This document shows, one piece after another, positions 63,095-64,000 of a stretch of 64,000 nt of DNA (within the stretch, counting starts at the first letter, position 1; the number at the start of each line of letters is the position of its first letter). The position numbers and the translations under genes are program-made. Origin of the DNA: Lobulomyces angularis (Eukaryota; Chytridiomycota; Chytridiomycetes; Lobulomycetales; Lobulomycetaceae); contig JADHYX010000023.1 in the NCBI GenBank assembly GCA_027604685.1, positions 1-64,000 of the forward strand, written 5' to 3'. The notes under the pieces were generated by a model. That model searched no databases. It was not told where the DNA came from and saw only the letters and a list, made by a program, of their open reading frames with translations.

Positions 63095-63647
63095 TATTGA
63101 AATATTTTTTTTTATTTTTTGAACAATTCATTAAACTCAAAGTTCAATTGTAGTAGAAACTATGAAACTATGGTAACAATACTTAATTATAGCTTTTTTT
63201 TGAATATGGTCGTAATTATATTACAGAAGTTGAAACTTCTTAATTCATTGAATCCGTTTAATTGTTCTATTAATTGAATTACAAAATTGAAAACTACCTG
63301 ATTCAATAACAAGAATTATTTGCACAATAATCCTATCATATACATTGATGATATAGAAATTTTTATTTTTGTTCCTTTTTATTTTTTTTTTATTACGATT
63401 TAACGGTACTGTGGTAAAGAATAACAGTTTTTATACAAATGATATAAATATTTATAAAGTTATAAATTATTCTCAATATCGATATATTTTTTTAAGTAGT
63501 ATGGTGCAAAATTAAGAATTTTTTTTTAATAAAAAAAAATAAAACAACTAATTGCTTTCATCAAGACAAGTATACTAAAGAAACATAGAAAAAAATCTAA
63601 ATTAATTTTAACTAAACCAAAATTATCATAAAAAACCAAATAAAAAC
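63095..63647. other. Intergenic, AT-rich
   Basis: Upstream of the peroxiredoxin gene and downstream of the DLD gene. No open frame or motif recognised. Confidence 0.5.

Positions 63648-64000
<353 letters not shown>

Overview
This is a strongly AT-rich eukaryotic nuclear window. Genes are closely packed on both strands and split by many short GT-AG introns, often with long poly-T runs before the 3' splice site. The gene set points to an opisthokont, most likely an early-diverging fungus (chytrid, aphelid or rozellid grade): a Zn2Cys6 transcription factor (a fungal hallmark), TAO3/Mor2 (Furry), DOP1, a fungal-type glycogenin with a long tail, and also a rhodopsin-like (class A) GPCR and an MT-A70 DNA/RNA adenine methyltransferase relative, which suit a deep fungal lineage better than Dikarya. 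Species identity cannot be settled from sequence reading alone. All exon joins below were built by eye from reading frame, splice consensus and family conservation, so splice sites may be off by a few bases.

Layout. 1-0.7 kb: Ty3/gypsy integrase fragment. 1.0-9.2 kb: selenoprotein-H-like protein (-), MT-A70 methyltransferase-like protein with a DPPL motif (+), mitochondrial seryl-tRNA synthetase (+), CxxC zinc protein (-), PARN deadenylase (+). 9.5-15.6 kb: C2HC zinc finger/Q-rich protein and CTR9 of the Paf1 complex (+). 15.7-25.5 kb: a single very large TAO3/Mor2/Furry gene (-). 25.9-27.8 kb: unknown protein ending in a DUF5710-type domain (+). 28.1-29.1 kb: decayed TnpB/Fanzor-type gene (-). 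29.4-36.6 kb: DOP1/dopey (+). 36.9-37.4 kb: OsmC-family protein, probably mitochondrial. 37.9-41.8 kb: a PstS-like phosphate-binding-protein domain fused to a multi-pass membrane domain and a Ser-rich tail. 42.2-47.4 kb: small genes (zinc protein, OXLD1-like, CZIB/DUF866, membrane-anchored adenylate-kinase-like protein with a degenerate P-loop, truncated class A GPCR). 47.7-48.5 kb: second decayed TnpB-like remnant. 48.6-51.7 kb: Zn2Cys6 factor. 52-53.8 kb: SH3 plus septin-like GTPase fusion (-). 54.1-57.4 kb: glycogenin (-). 57.7-61.7 kb: ketopantoate reductase, secreted Cys-rich GPI-type protein, sirtuin with a large insertion in its zinc ribbon (+). 62-64 kb: mitochondrial 2-Cys peroxiredoxin and the end of dihydrolipoamide dehydrogenase (-).

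Most genes are independent housekeeping units rather than a pathway cluster. Loose functional themes are mitochondrial proteins (SerRS, OsmC, OXLD1, adenylate-kinase-like, peroxiredoxin, DLD), morphogenesis/trafficking (TAO3, DOP1, septin-like) and surface sensing (PstS-like receptor, GPCR). The strongest candidate for an undescribed system is the PstS-like/multi-TM fusion at 37.9-41.8 kb, followed by the truncated GPCR, the SH3-septin fusion and the two TnpB/Fanzor fossils.
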